Assembly (NCBI GenBank): GCA_030430075.1
Contig: JAUIGN010000003.1
Span: forward strand, 186,001 to 250,000
Length of the DNA: 64,000 nucleotides
DNA from: a bacterium
GTDB lineage: Bacteria; Planctomycetota; Planctomycetia; Pirellulales; Pirellulaceae
Direction: 5' to 3'
This document shows, one piece after another, positions 34,606 through 43,043 of this stretch (positions within the stretch are counted from its first letter, which is position 1; the number at the start of each line of letters is the position of its first letter). The position numbers and the translations under genes were made by a program. The notes beneath the pieces were generated by a model. That model did no database searches. It was not told where the DNA came from and saw nothing but the letters and a program-made list of their open reading frames with translations.

Positions 34606-35817
34606 TTAGCGGCCGGCCAGCGACGTCTGTCCTACCAACGGACGGTCCGTCTCAACTAGCGGCATCCCGCACTTGCGGGAATAGACCTCTTCGATCAGCG
34701 CCTGGTAGCCGGCGATCATCGCTTCCAACGACCAGTTCTCGACCACCCGCTCCCGCGCCGCCGCCCCCATCCGCTGCGCCAAGTCACGGTTGCTCAAGAG
34801 CTTCAACCAGTATCCGCCCACCTCGTCCACCTTTCCCGGTGTGGCCAGAAACCCGGTCTCTCCGGTCGCCACCGCCTCACCCACCGAGCCGACGTCGGTG
34901 GCCACCACCGGAATCCCGCTGGCCATCGCCTCCAGAATCGACACGGGATTTGCCTCAATGTGCGACGTCAAGGCAAACACGTCTAGGGCGGACAACAGTT
35001 CCGGGATGTCGGCCCGGGCGCCCAGCAGGTGCACGCAGTCCGACAGCTTCGTCTGGTCGATCATGTCAGCGATCCCGGCTCGTTCCGGACCATCCCCGAC
35101 AATCAGAAACCGGGTCCCCGGCAACTCGGCCCGCACTCGAGCAGCGGCTTGCAAGAATAACCGGTGGTTCTTTTCCGAGCGGAGCGCGGCAACGATCCCG
35201 ACCAGAGGCGCGTCCTGCGGCAGCCCAAGCCGTCCGCGAACCGCTTGACGCTCGCCCGGCCGGACACGGAATCGGTGCACGTCGACACCATTGGGTATCA
35301 CCCGCACCTTGGCCGCGGGAAAGCCTTCTTGCCAGCGGAGGTAGTCACCGTGCCGCTGCGCGACACCAATGAACGCATCCGTAATCGGTGTCAACCAGCG
35401 ATTCAGGCGACCAATCGTGTCGGGCCATCCTGTCGAATGCAAGGCGCTGAGGATCACCGGGACCTTTTCCCGGTAGGCCGCCAGTCGCCCCCAGAACATC
35501 TTGTCGCCGGCCCCCACGGTGACGACGGCGTCAATCCGTCGCTCGGCGATCAACGACCGCAGCCGCCGCAGGACACGCACGTCGAATTTGTTCACGAGCA
35601 AATTGCTGTGGACGGCAACTTCTCCTGCCAACTGGGTGCCCAGCGGGCCCGGCTCTTTCAAGCAACAGATTTCGGGCACCAGGTGTTCCGGGTCGAAGCC
35701 CCGCACCAGATTGACCAACAAGGTTTCGGCCCCGCCGATCGGCATACTCGTGATGACAAACATGACCCGCAATGGCCGGCGTTCGTCCAGGGGCGGAAAT
35801 CGACGCTGCGTTTTCAT
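34606..35817 (-). CDS. Glycosyltransferase, GT4 (GT-B fold)
   Basis: A 403-residue retaining glycosyltransferase. The N-terminal half opens FVITSMPIGGAETLLVNLVRGF (glycosyltransferase family 4 N-domain). The C-terminal half has RVIPNGVDVHRFR, LVGIVAALRSEKNHRLFLQAA, FLIVGDGPERAGI and the EX7E nucleotide-sugar site (ALTSHIEANPVSILEAMASGIPVVATDVGSV). It should add a sugar to a growing polysaccharide on the cytoplasmic face. It follows the flippase gene by three bases, so they are co-translated in one exopolysaccharide operon. Confidence 0.93.
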   Translation of the reverse strand: MKTQRRFPPLDERRPLRVMFVITSMPIGGAETLLVNLVRGFDPEHLVPEICCLKEPGPLGTQLAGEVAVHSNLLVNKFDVRVLRRLRSLIAERRIDAVVTVGAGDKMFWGRLAAYREKVPVILSALHSTGWPDTIGRLNRWLTPITDAFIGVAQRHGDYLRWQEGFPAAKVRVIPNGVDVHRFRVRPGERQAVRGRLGLPQDAPLVGIVAALRSEKNHRLFLQAAARVRAELPGTRFLIVGDGPERAGIADMIDQTKLSDCVHLLGARADIPELLSALDVFALTSHIEANPVSILEAMASGIPVVATDVGSVGEAVATGETGFLATPGKVDEVGGYWLKLLSNRDLAQRMGAAARERVVENWSLEAMIAGYQALIEEVYSRKCGMPLVETDRPLVGQTSLAGR

Positions 35818-35820
35818 CGG

Positions 35821-37380
35821 CTACACCTGTGTCGAGGCGGTCTGCGTCCGGTCGCCGCCCCCCTTCCAACGCGTTAACAGCAAAACGGCGAACTCCCTGG
35901 CGGCCGCCAGTTCCTGCTCGCTGACCAGCCAGCGTTCCCAGCAGCCGACCGCCAGGACAACCGCCACAATTCCCAGCGCCGGCCCACCTCCCAGCCAGAG
36001 ACTGATGGGCAGCGCGGCGGCGACCAGCGTCCCGAACTGCCATTGCATCCCGGCTCCAGAACACAAACGAAAAATCGCCACCAGCGCCACTCCGTTGGCA
36101 ACGAATGTTGCCACCACAACCCCCGGTAAGCCGAACCTGGGGACGAGCAACAAATTCAAGACCACGTTGAATGCCAGCCCACTTGCCCAGACAAGACAGG
36201 CAAAGGGTGCCTTCTCTGCGCAAAGCAGGTAGTTCATCGCGAGGCAGCCAATCCCGTAGCAGGCACAGTAGGCCAGCGTGCCGGGCAAGACAGCCAGCCC
36301 CCCGTCGTACTTGCCTTGAAGGGCCCAGGTGAAGAGGATGGGTGACCCCAGCAGACAGCAGGCGGCTCCCAGCGTAAAAACGATGGCAGCCAGCTTGACG
36401 AACATGTTCAGTCGGCGGCCGGCGGCCGCGCGACGGCCCGCCTCCCAATCCCGCGTCATATGGGGCAACAAACTGCCGGCCAGCATCGCGGCCACAGAAA
36501 TCAACAACAGGGGGATGACGCGGCTGGAGTAGTACTGGCCCACCAGGGAGTCCGCCGCCAGGGGCGGAAGTCCCGAGAAATACTTGAGCATGAACTGGTC
36601 GGCGACTTCAAACAGATTGGAGACCAGGTTCCAGGCCCAGATCCACCCGGCAAAGGGCAACAGCACACCCCACAAGGCACCCGTGGAGAGAGGCTGTGTA
36701 TCCTGCGGCAGGCACTGCCAGTACCAGACCACCACCGCCAGGCCGACCAGCGCCGCGCACAACGCCCCTCCGGCGTACGCCAACATGACCGCCTCCTCCC
36801 GGAGCGGCGTCCAGGTGAGCAACATCACTCCCCACAGGGCAAAACCCAAGCTGCAGACGAACTGCATCAGCGACGCGAGGCGAATCAGCCTGAGCGAAGT
36901 CAGCAGTTCGACCAGGAAGTTGAATGCCGTCACCAGGATCAACGTCGTCGCCAGGATCCGTACCAACGCCACACGCTCGGCATCACCAAACAGCCCTCGA
37001 GCCACCCACGGCGCCCCCAGATGGAGGCCGACAAAGCCGACCAGGGCGACCGCCAGGCAAGCGGCCCCGGTGCGAACGAGGAATCTACGTAACTGTCCCC
37101 GTTGTCGATAGCGTTCGACGTAACGCCCGAACGAACCGGGCAACCCGAGCACCACCAGCGGCGCCGCAACGAGGAGGAAATGGTACGCCAGTGACCAGCG
37201 TCCCAGTTGGTCGTCGTCCAGGACCCGGCAGAACCAAACGTTGCGCAGCAGTCCAACACTCCGTTGCAGGAGCGTCAAGCCGGCCAGCGACAACAGGCCG
37301 ACCGCGACGGAATCTCCGCGCAACCACCTGGGTGTGGCCCGCGACGGTTCCTTCGCTGCAGGTACCTCGTTGCCTGTCAT
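35821..37380 (-). CDS. Polysaccharide flippase (Wzx/MOP superfamily)
   Basis: A 519-residue protein with about 14 hydrophobic spans (LLSLAGLTLLQRSVGLLRN start, then SFGRYVERYRQRGQLRRFLVRT). The N-terminal pattern and repeated TM pairs fit the oligosaccharide flippase/MATE-like (MOP) superfamily. It should move lipid-linked repeat units across the inner membrane. The downstream glycosyltransferase starts three bases after its stop. A long inverted repeat (37413-37493) lies 33 bases before its start. ATG start chosen; the first 20 residues are hydrophilic. Confidence 0.85.
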   Translation of the reverse strand: MTGNEVPAAKEPSRATPRWLRGDSVAVGLLSLAGLTLLQRSVGLLRNVWFCRVLDDDQLGRWSLAYHFLLVAAPLVVLGLPGSFGRYVERYRQRGQLRRFLVRTGAACLAVALVGFVGLHLGAPWVARGLFGDAERVALVRILATTLILVTAFNFLVELLTSLRLIRLASLMQFVCSLGFALWGVMLLTWTPLREEAVMLAYAGGALCAALVGLAVVVWYWQCLPQDTQPLSTGALWGVLLPFAGWIWAWNLVSNLFEVADQFMLKYFSGLPPLAADSLVGQYYSSRVIPLLLISVAAMLAGSLLPHMTRDWEAGRRAAAGRRLNMFVKLAAIVFTLGAACCLLGSPILFTWALQGKYDGGLAVLPGTLAYCACYGIGCLAMNYLLCAEKAPFACLVWASGLAFNVVLNLLLVPRFGLPGVVVATFVANGVALVAIFRLCSGAGMQWQFGTLVAAALPISLWLGGGPALGIVAVVLAVGCWERWLVSEQELAAAREFAVLLLTRWKGGGDRTQTASTQV

Positions 37381-37695
37381 CTCGTGCGAATTCCTCGCAT
37401 CCTGTCGGTTGTCCTGGTGGAGAGCCGGGGCGAAGACAATCGTTGTCGAACCATGGTGTCGTCTCCATGCCCTCGCCCCGGCTCCTCACCAGGCCCCATC
37501 GGATTCTCGCGCCCTCCCTGCCCGTCGTGACAGCCGGCGGATTCCCATTCGCATCAACATGCGTCGTAGCCGAGAACACCAGCCGCAGCCCGACCTGGCC
37601 GGGCCACAACCAAACAGCGAACCCGCCCGCATCGGGGTCGCTCCCACTGGCCGCTCACGAATCGTGCGCCCGTGTCACAACGTACGACTCCAAAA
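37381..37695. other. Gap upstream of flippase with structured element, 315 bp
   Basis: Holds the 81-nt palindromic element at 37413-37493. From 37494 to 37695 I see no gene and no further repeat. Confidence 0.5.
37413..37493 (-). promoter_or_regulatory. Long inverted repeat with two internal hairpins (possible leader RNA of flippase)
   Basis: Outer arms CCTGGTG/CACCAGG (7 bp), two further positions (one G-T, one mismatch), then a 12-bp perfect arm GAGCCGGGGCGA/TCGCCCCGGCTC. Inside sit two smaller hairpins, GACAA-TCG-TTGTC (37435-37447) and CATGG-N8-CCATG (37452-37469). This would fold as a three-way junction on a 21-position stem. It lies in the 5' region of the flippase gene. No T-run follows, so a simple terminator is unlikely. 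Confidence 0.6.
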
Positions 37696-38577
37696 CTATA
37701 GGTCGTCTGCGCCCGCGAGGACGTGGGCGTTTTCAACATCCGGCACAAATCGGCGCACCAGCGCCTGCTTGCGGGGATCGACGGAAAGCCAGTTTTTCAA
37801 ACGGATCATTTCCCTGTCCGCATGGATCCGTTGCAGGTGGAACGGATCATCCCCCGGCAGGTTGTAGCCTCCGTAGGCCGAACAGACCGCGGCAAAGCCG
37901 GCCTCTCGGGCGGCTGCAAACGCCTCGCTCGTCAGGTTCCGGTGAAGTCCGAAGGGAAACGAGAAATAGCGGATGGGGCGGCCGACGGCCTGCTCCAATT
38001 CCGTTCGGCAGATCACAATCTCTTCCTGTAACTCCGCCGGATCGCGGACCTTTCCCAAGTCGGCGTGGTTCCGCGTGTGAGCGCCGATCTCGATGCCGGC
38101 CGCGGCCAGGTCGCGAAGTTCGTCAATCGAGTTGGTTGGCAGCGGTTTGCCGACCGCCGCGTCGTGGGGAAACGGTTGCCGTTCGATCACGTGGCGGGAG
38201 GCCACGAAATAACTGACCGGGATGGCGTGTTCGATCAGCAGGGGCAGCGCGAAATCGCAATTCTCCGCGTAACCGTCGTCAAACGTGATCGCAACCGCCG
38301 GCCGAGCATTGTGCCCGGCGGCCAGCCGTGCTTGGGCTTGCGCCAGCGAGATCATTTCGAAATGCTCGCTCAACCATTTCACCTGCCGCTCGAACGTCCG
38401 CGTCGGCATCGTCCAGGCATTCCACGTGTGGTCCGCGATCCGGTGATAGAAGAGCACAATGATCGGGGCCCGGCCCGCGCGGGCTTCCGCTCGATTCCAC
38501 CACGCACGCCACGGCAGCGTTGCATAGTAGTAGGTCCCCAGCAGCCACTGCGAGCCATATGACGAGACCGTCGACAT
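37696..38577 (-). CDS. Polysaccharide deacetylase (NodB/CE4 family)
   Basis: A 293-residue CE4 esterase. Motif 1, ITFDDGYAEN, carries the catalytic base and metal Asp. Motif 2, EIGAHTRNHADLG, carries the H-x3-H metal ligands. Later blocks (RYFSFPFGLHRNLT, AGFAAVCSAYGGYNLPGDD) complete the barrel. It removes N-acetyl groups from a polysaccharide. There is no cleavable signal peptide, only a mildly hydrophobic N-terminus, so its compartment is uncertain. It belongs to the exopolysaccharide operon: the acyltransferase gene ends 15 bases upstream. Confidence 0.92.
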   Translation of the reverse strand: MSTVSSYGSQWLLGTYYYATLPWRAWWNRAEARAGRAPIIVLFYHRIADHTWNAWTMPTRTFERQVKWLSEHFEMISLAQAQARLAAGHNARPAVAITFDDGYAENCDFALPLLIEHAIPVSYFVASRHVIERQPFPHDAAVGKPLPTNSIDELRDLAAAGIEIGAHTRNHADLGKVRDPAELQEEIVICRTELEQAVGRPIRYFSFPFGLHRNLTSEAFAAAREAGFAAVCSAYGGYNLPGDDPFHLQRIHADREMIRLKNWLSVDPRKQALVRRFVPDVENAHVLAGADDL

Positions 38578-38592
38578 GCCGACTCCCTTCGA

Positions 38593-39711
38593 TTAATGAA
38601 CGCCGGTTAGCGTCAGCCCCTGTTTGACCCACCCCTTCATCACCTGCCCCGCATGCCAGGCCTGGTTTCGCAGCAGGGGTCCGATCCGACCGGGCGCGAT
38701 ACGAATCCGCTCCGTCGTTACCGGCTCCGCCCCCCAGGTGGCCTTGTACGGCTCGTCGCCCCGCAGGAAGTCGATCTGGCGACAACCACTCTCGATCGCA
38801 CCGGCAATCACCGTGCTCATGATCGCGTGGCCGGGCGAATGCGTGCGGGCCCGCGGATGCAATCCACTTTGATAGGCATACATCCGGCTCGTCGTGCACA
38901 ACAGGAACTCGGCAACCGCCGGTTCGCCGTCAATGTCGAGCCAACTCAGGTTCAACATGCCGGCGTCCAGCAGGTCGCCCGCAGCGGCGAACAGGAACTC
39001 CCGAAACAGATCACTGGCAAAACAGCCCGGGATCCCCAGATGGTTCCACCGCCGCTGGTGCAGATCGACCAGCACCTGCATGCCCGCCTCCAGTTCCTCC
39101 GGCCGACGCACTGTGCGAACCACGCCCCGGCCGGATTCAAACAGGCGGCGGCGGACCTTGCGAACTTTCTTCGCGTGCGACTTCTTGAGCCCGTCAAAAA
39201 AGGTCTCGGGATTCGTGGGCAACGTCAATCGCCAACAGTCCATGGCGGGTCGCCGACTGAATCGGCAGCCAGCCTGATGCAACCCCCGCACCAGGTTCGA
39301 CATCGTACCGTCCTCGAGCGGAATCCCGTCAAAATCGAGGAGGTCCCAACGGTCTGCCCCGTTATCTTCGGCAGCCGCAACCAGCCAGTCGACAAGCGCC
39401 CGCACCACCTGTGGTGCATGTTCGGGCGTACTCAGTACCGACAGGTAGTCCGTACAGACGCTGCCTGACCCGAGGAATTGAACCACGCGGCCGTCCCCGC
39501 GGCGTTCTTCGCTGAACCAAGGGGCGAGCCCGACCAAGACGCCCGCCCCGTCGTGCACGGCCAGGGCATACAGGTTTTTTCCCTGCCCGTAATACCTCCA
39601 CCAATTGAGCAGCCATTGCCAGGTGCGAAACGGTACGCCACCCGCCAGGCAGTTCCAATCGGGAACCAACTGCTCGAGGTCTCTCGTGGTAGCAATCCGC
39701 GTGACATTCAT
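38593..39711 (-). CDS. FemAB/BioF2-like GNAT acyltransferase
   Basis: About 372 residues. The middle shows the acetyltransferase (GNAT) BioF2-like domain, PF13480: FFDGLKKSHAKKVRKVRRRLFESG, FRTWQWLLNWWRYYG near the start and EPAVAEFLLCTTSRMYAYQSGLHPRARTHSPGHAIM in the second half. IDFLRGDEPYKATWG is the usual end block. Such proteins sit in exopolysaccharide loci (PEP-CTERM/XrtA-associated FemAB proteins among them) and may transfer an acyl or aminoacyl group. I start at the ATG at 39711; the frame is open to 39831 without family features. The upstream gap is large and divergent. Confidence 0.82.
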   Translation of the reverse strand: MNVTRIATTRDLEQLVPDWNCLAGGVPFRTWQWLLNWWRYYGQGKNLYALAVHDGAGVLVGLAPWFSEERRGDGRVVQFLGSGSVCTDYLSVLSTPEHAPQVVRALVDWLVAAAEDNGADRWDLLDFDGIPLEDGTMSNLVRGLHQAGCRFSRRPAMDCWRLTLPTNPETFFDGLKKSHAKKVRKVRRRLFESGRGVVRTVRRPEELEAGMQVLVDLHQRRWNHLGIPGCFASDLFREFLFAAAGDLLDAGMLNLSWLDIDGEPAVAEFLLCTTSRMYAYQSGLHPRARTHSPGHAIMSTVIAGAIESGCRQIDFLRGDEPYKATWGAEPVTTERIRIAPGRIGPLLRNQAWHAGQVMKGWVKQGLTLTGVH

Positions 39712-39906
39712 CTGGCAACTCGACAGTGGAACCGGTTCAGACGCGCAGCCTTCAACCGCGCCGCCCGCCCCTTCATGGACAACAACCCTGCGCGATGACG
39801 GCTCACGCGCGGCGTCATCCGTCGCGCACACGCCGATTCAACTCTCGGTCACAAACCGCCGGAAGCAAGCTGCCCAGCCGAAGAAGGTGGGAAATTCGGT
39901 CAGTAG

Positions 39907-39927
39907 CGCGGGACGCGCCGTCCCGCG
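39907..39927. repeat. Perfect 9-bp inverted repeat
   Basis: CGCGGGACG-CGC-CGTCCCGCG. An intergenic hairpin without a T-run. It is 195 bases upstream of the acyltransferase start. Confidence 0.6.
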
Positions 39928-40204
39928 TCCCGCCGCGTATTACCGCCGTCACGACAACGCCCCGCTCTCCCACCCGTTTGGACCGGCACAGGTCGAACAA
40001 CCGTCACACACGTCATCGCCCGCTCGGCGATCGCAGGCCTCCGGCGCCGCGAACGCTGCCCGTCATCCGTCCGGTTGCCATCCCCGCCCGCGGCGGCCCG
40101 CGGCCACCCCAAGCGATGACCTATGTTTTCTTGTAAACCGTCGAGTCGGAAGTGGTTTCGTCACGTACCGACAACGCCTCGGCTGCCCCCTGACGCAGAT
40201 GATC

Positions 40205-40275
40205 CATCAGCCGTTTGGGCGTCATCCCGCAGCTCCGTCGATGGCGGAGCGAACCGGACGTGAACCTGTTCCGGC
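40205..40275 (-). repeat. Dispersed two-part repeat, copy 3 (inverted)
   Basis: Read on the minus strand: GCCGGAACAGG-TTCACGTCC at the left, ACGCCCAAACGGCTGATG at the right. The left part is 21/26 identical to copy 2. Total length 71 bp against 69 bp for copies 1 and 2. Confidence 0.7.
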
Positions 40276-40427
40276 TGAGCTAGGCGGCGTTTTGCGTACG
40301 TTCACGACAAACGATGGCGACACGGCGACTTGCACTGAATCGTTGGCTGTTCGTTCATGAATGATCCGCGCGAACCGCTACAAAATGCGACTCGACAGGC
40401 CGCGCGTTTCGTCCCCAGAGTCCCCAC

Positions 40428-41828
40428 ATGGTCACGATCATAACCATCGCCGGCATCGTCGCCTTGGTCTGGAGCGCGCTCGCGCTGCGGTACGGTGGCC
40501 TGCTGGTCGGGCCGCTGGCCGTCGTGTTCGTGGGCAGCTGTTTCGGCCACGCCTTTTACCACGTCTCCGTAGGGCCGATTCCAATCACCTTGGATCGGCT
40601 GCTGCTGGCGGCCGTCCTACTGGTCTTTGTCGCAGCCTGCCGCACGTCACTGGTGGCCCACAAGCCGCTGGAGGCGACCGACTGGATTCTGGGCCTGTTT
40701 CTGGCGGCACTCACCTTCAGCACGCTTTCGCACAACTGGCGCGTGGACGGCTCGCAACCCGCTGCCACCCTGTTGTTCTTCTACGGACTCCCGGCCGCGG
40801 TCTACTTCCTGGCCCGCCAATCCCAGCTTGCATCGCGCCACCTGCACTTGTTGCTGGGATTCTTCGTCGTCTTCAGCCTCTACCTGGGCACCACGGCGAT
40901 TGCCGAACGACTACAACTCTGGAGTTTCGTCTTTCCACGCTATATCGGCTCGCCAGCGCACGAAGAGTTCTTTGGCCGAGCCCGGGGACCGTTCTTGAAT
41001 CCGGTCGCCTGCGGTCTCTACCTGACCAGCGGGCTGATTGCGACCCTCTGCGGTTGGCCCCGCTTTCGTTCGCTGGGCCGCCTGACGCTGCTGGCGTTGG
41101 CGTCGGTCATGGTGCTGGGAGCCTACTGCACACTGACGCGGAGCGTCTGGCTGGGGCTAGGGTCGAGCGTCCTGCTGGTGGTCATCTTGAGTGTCCACCG
41201 AACGTGGCGGCTCCCCCTCTTCGTTTTCGTCGCGCTCGCCGCAACCGTGTTCGTCACATTGATGGGCGATCACCTGACATCTTTCAAACGCGACCGACAC
41301 GTCAGCGTCCACGACATGAACGAGTCTGCCAGACTCCGCCCGATTCTCGCCCGAATCGCCCTCAACATGTTTCGGGATCGTCCCATCCTGGGCCATGGCT
41401 TCGGCCAATATAAGCACACCGATATGAACTACTGGCGCGACCCCAAGGCGGACCTGCCGTTGGAATCGGCCAAACCGTACGTCCAACACAACGTGTTCCT
41501 CTCCATCCTCACGGAAACCGGGCTGGTCGGTCTGCTGTTGTACACGACACTGCTTGCGCTCTGGGCGAAGCGTGGCTGGCAGGTCTGGTCAAATGCGGAT
41601 CGCACGTTGGTCGAGCGGCAAGTCGGTTTGCTGACCTTGGCCGCGCTGACGTCGCATGTCGCCAATGGAATGTTCCACGAAGTGTCCATCATCCCGATGA
41701 GCAACATGTTGCTCATGCTGATCACGGGGGTCTGCCAGGGAATCGCCGCCAGCCGTGCAGTTCCCGCCGGTCATCGCCGGTCCGCCGCCGACCGCCTGCC
41801 CGGCAAACATCCTGCATTTACGACCTGA
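40428..41828 (+). CDS. O-antigen ligase/Wzy polymerase-type membrane protein
   Basis: A 466-residue protein with about 11 hydrophobic spans from the start (IITIAGIVALVWSALAL). The large loop contains FKRDRHVSVHDMNESARLRPILARI and ILGHGFGQYKHTD, and after it LESAKPYVQHNVFLSILTETGLVGLLLYTTLL. The HN-x-FL-x9-GL pattern is the hallmark of the Wzy_C/O-antigen ligase (PF04932) family. It should polymerise or ligate polysaccharide units on the periplasmic face. It is divergent from the flippase operon and followed by a WecG/TagA-type gene 131 bases on. Confidence 0.87.
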   Translation: MVTIITIAGIVALVWSALALRYGGLLVGPLAVVFVGSCFGHAFYHVSVGPIPITLDRLLLAAVLLVFVAACRTSLVAHKPLEATDWILGLFLAALTFSTLSHNWRVDGSQPAATLLFFYGLPAAVYFLARQSQLASRHLHLLLGFFVVFSLYLGTTAIAERLQLWSFVFPRYIGSPAHEEFFGRARGPFLNPVACGLYLTSGLIATLCGWPRFRSLGRLTLLALASVMVLGAYCTLTRSVWLGLGSSVLLVVILSVHRTWRLPLFVFVALAATVFVTLMGDHLTSFKRDRHVSVHDMNESARLRPILARIALNMFRDRPILGHGFGQYKHTDMNYWRDPKADLPLESAKPYVQHNVFLSILTETGLVGLLLYTTLLALWAKRGWQVWSNADRTLVERQVGLLTLAALTSHVANGMFHEVSIIPMSNMLLMLITGVCQGIAASRAVPAGHRRSAADRLPGKHPAFTT

Positions 41829-41959
41829 AGGACGGCCAAACCATCGAGTCGCCCGCCGCCTTGCGAAAGGAGCGTTTTCGCCTGGCTCTTACGGAGCGCA
41901 AGCCGGCCGCAATGGATCGAATGACTTGAAGACTCAAAACCGCCGGGAGCATTGAACCG

Positions 41960-42805
41960 ATGCACGTTGCCCTGAACCCACTCGACGGCCGGATGGCGAA
42001 CACGCCGCCGTGCCGCACCGACCGCGTTTCGATGTTTGGAATTCAGATCGACGCAATCGACCTGCCCTCGACGGTCGACCGGTTGCTGGAGATTATCCGC
42101 CAGTCACCGGCGTGCTGCCAGTATGTCGTGACACCGAATGTCGACCACGTCGTCAGGCTGCAACACGACGGGGCGTTGCGGGCGGCTTATCGCCGGGCAG
42201 CCCTGGTTGTCGCAGATGGCTGGCCGGTGGTCTGGGCATCCCGCCGGCTGGGCCGCGCCCTGCCGGGCCTGGTCCCCGGCTCTGACCTGGTCCCCGCACT
42301 GTTCGCCGCCGCCAGCCGCACGTTCCGCGAATCCGGCGGACCTCCACTGCGAGTTTTCCTGTTGGGAGCAGCGCCTGGCGTGGCCCGGCAGGCCGCGGGC
42401 CGAATCGAGTCGCGCTGGCCGGGGGTCCAGGTCGTCGGACAGGTCAGCCCACCGCTCGGCTTCGAACACCACACCGACGAAAACGATCGTATTCTGCGGC
42501 AGATTGCCGACGTGCGGCCGGATGTCCTGGTGGTGGGGCTGGGAGCACCGAAGCAGGAACTGTGGGTTGACCGGCACCAAGCCGACATCCGGTCCAGCGT
42601 GGCACTCTGCGTCGGAGCCACAATCGACTTCCTAGCCGGCCACCGCCGGCGTGCGCCGCGTTGGCTCCGCCGCTGCCGCCTCGAATGGTTGCATCGCCTG
42701 CTCTCCGAACCACGTCGTTTGGCAGCCCGGTACGCACGCGGTGCCGTCGTGTTTCCCTGCCTCGTGTGGCGCGAATGGCGGCGCCGTGCGACGTCGCACG
42801 GTTAA
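41960..42805 (+). CDS. WecG/TagA/CpsF-family glycosyltransferase (GT26)
   Basis: A 281-residue inverting GT26 enzyme. Diagnostic blocks: CCQYVVTPNVDHVVRLQHD, VVADGWPVVWASRRLG (catalytic Asp in ADG), RVFLLGAAPGVARQAA and LVVGLGAPKQELWVDRHQ. It typically transfers a sugar (for instance ManNAc-type) onto a lipid-linked acceptor at the inner membrane. It belongs to the exopolysaccharide locus with the Wzy-like gene just upstream. A strong hairpin starts immediately after its stop codon. Confidence 0.93.
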   Translation: MHVALNPLDGRMANTPPCRTDRVSMFGIQIDAIDLPSTVDRLLEIIRQSPACCQYVVTPNVDHVVRLQHDGALRAAYRRAALVVADGWPVVWASRRLGRALPGLVPGSDLVPALFAAASRTFRESGGPPLRVFLLGAAPGVARQAAGRIESRWPGVQVVGQVSPPLGFEHHTDENDRILRQIADVRPDVLVVGLGAPKQELWVDRHQADIRSSVALCVGATIDFLAGHRRRAPRWLRRCRLEWLHRLLSEPRRLAARYARGAVVFPCLVWREWRRRATSHG

Positions 42806-42827
42806 CCGTTCGCCGTGCGGCGAACGG
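42806..42827 (+). terminator. Perfect hairpin directly after WecG-like stop
   Basis: CCGTTCGCC-GTGC-GGCGAACGG, a 9-bp stem with a four-base loop, begins at the first base after the stop codon. It lacks a T-run, so termination without Rho is unlikely. It may protect the 3' end or mark an operon boundary. Confidence 0.5.
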
Positions 42828-43043
42828 GCTGCTTGAAGCCGACTGGCGAGGCCGCCCCCCGCCTGGACGGGCCTGGCAGCGGCCGTTGGGCCGGACAGAA
42901 GCCGCCCCGGGCGGTGCACCGGTGGCGGCCCGCACGGCGCCGCTGCCCTCAGAATGGTGGCCCGTCACCAGTCCCCCCGCTTGCCCCTTCCGGCATTTGG
43001 CGTCAAGGTGGAAGAATCTTCCCCATCCGCAACAGGTGTCATG

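Larger units (their letters stand above)
39712..40427. other. Large divergent gap, 716 bp
   Basis: Separates the leftward acyltransferase from the rightward Wzy-like gene. It contains a perfect 9-bp hairpin (39907-39927), a weaker one (GATGACG/CGTCATC, 39793-39818) and the third copy of the two-part repeat on the minus strand (40205-40275). Open frames crossing it show no family features. The promoters for both directions must lie here, but none stands out. Confidence 0.4.
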
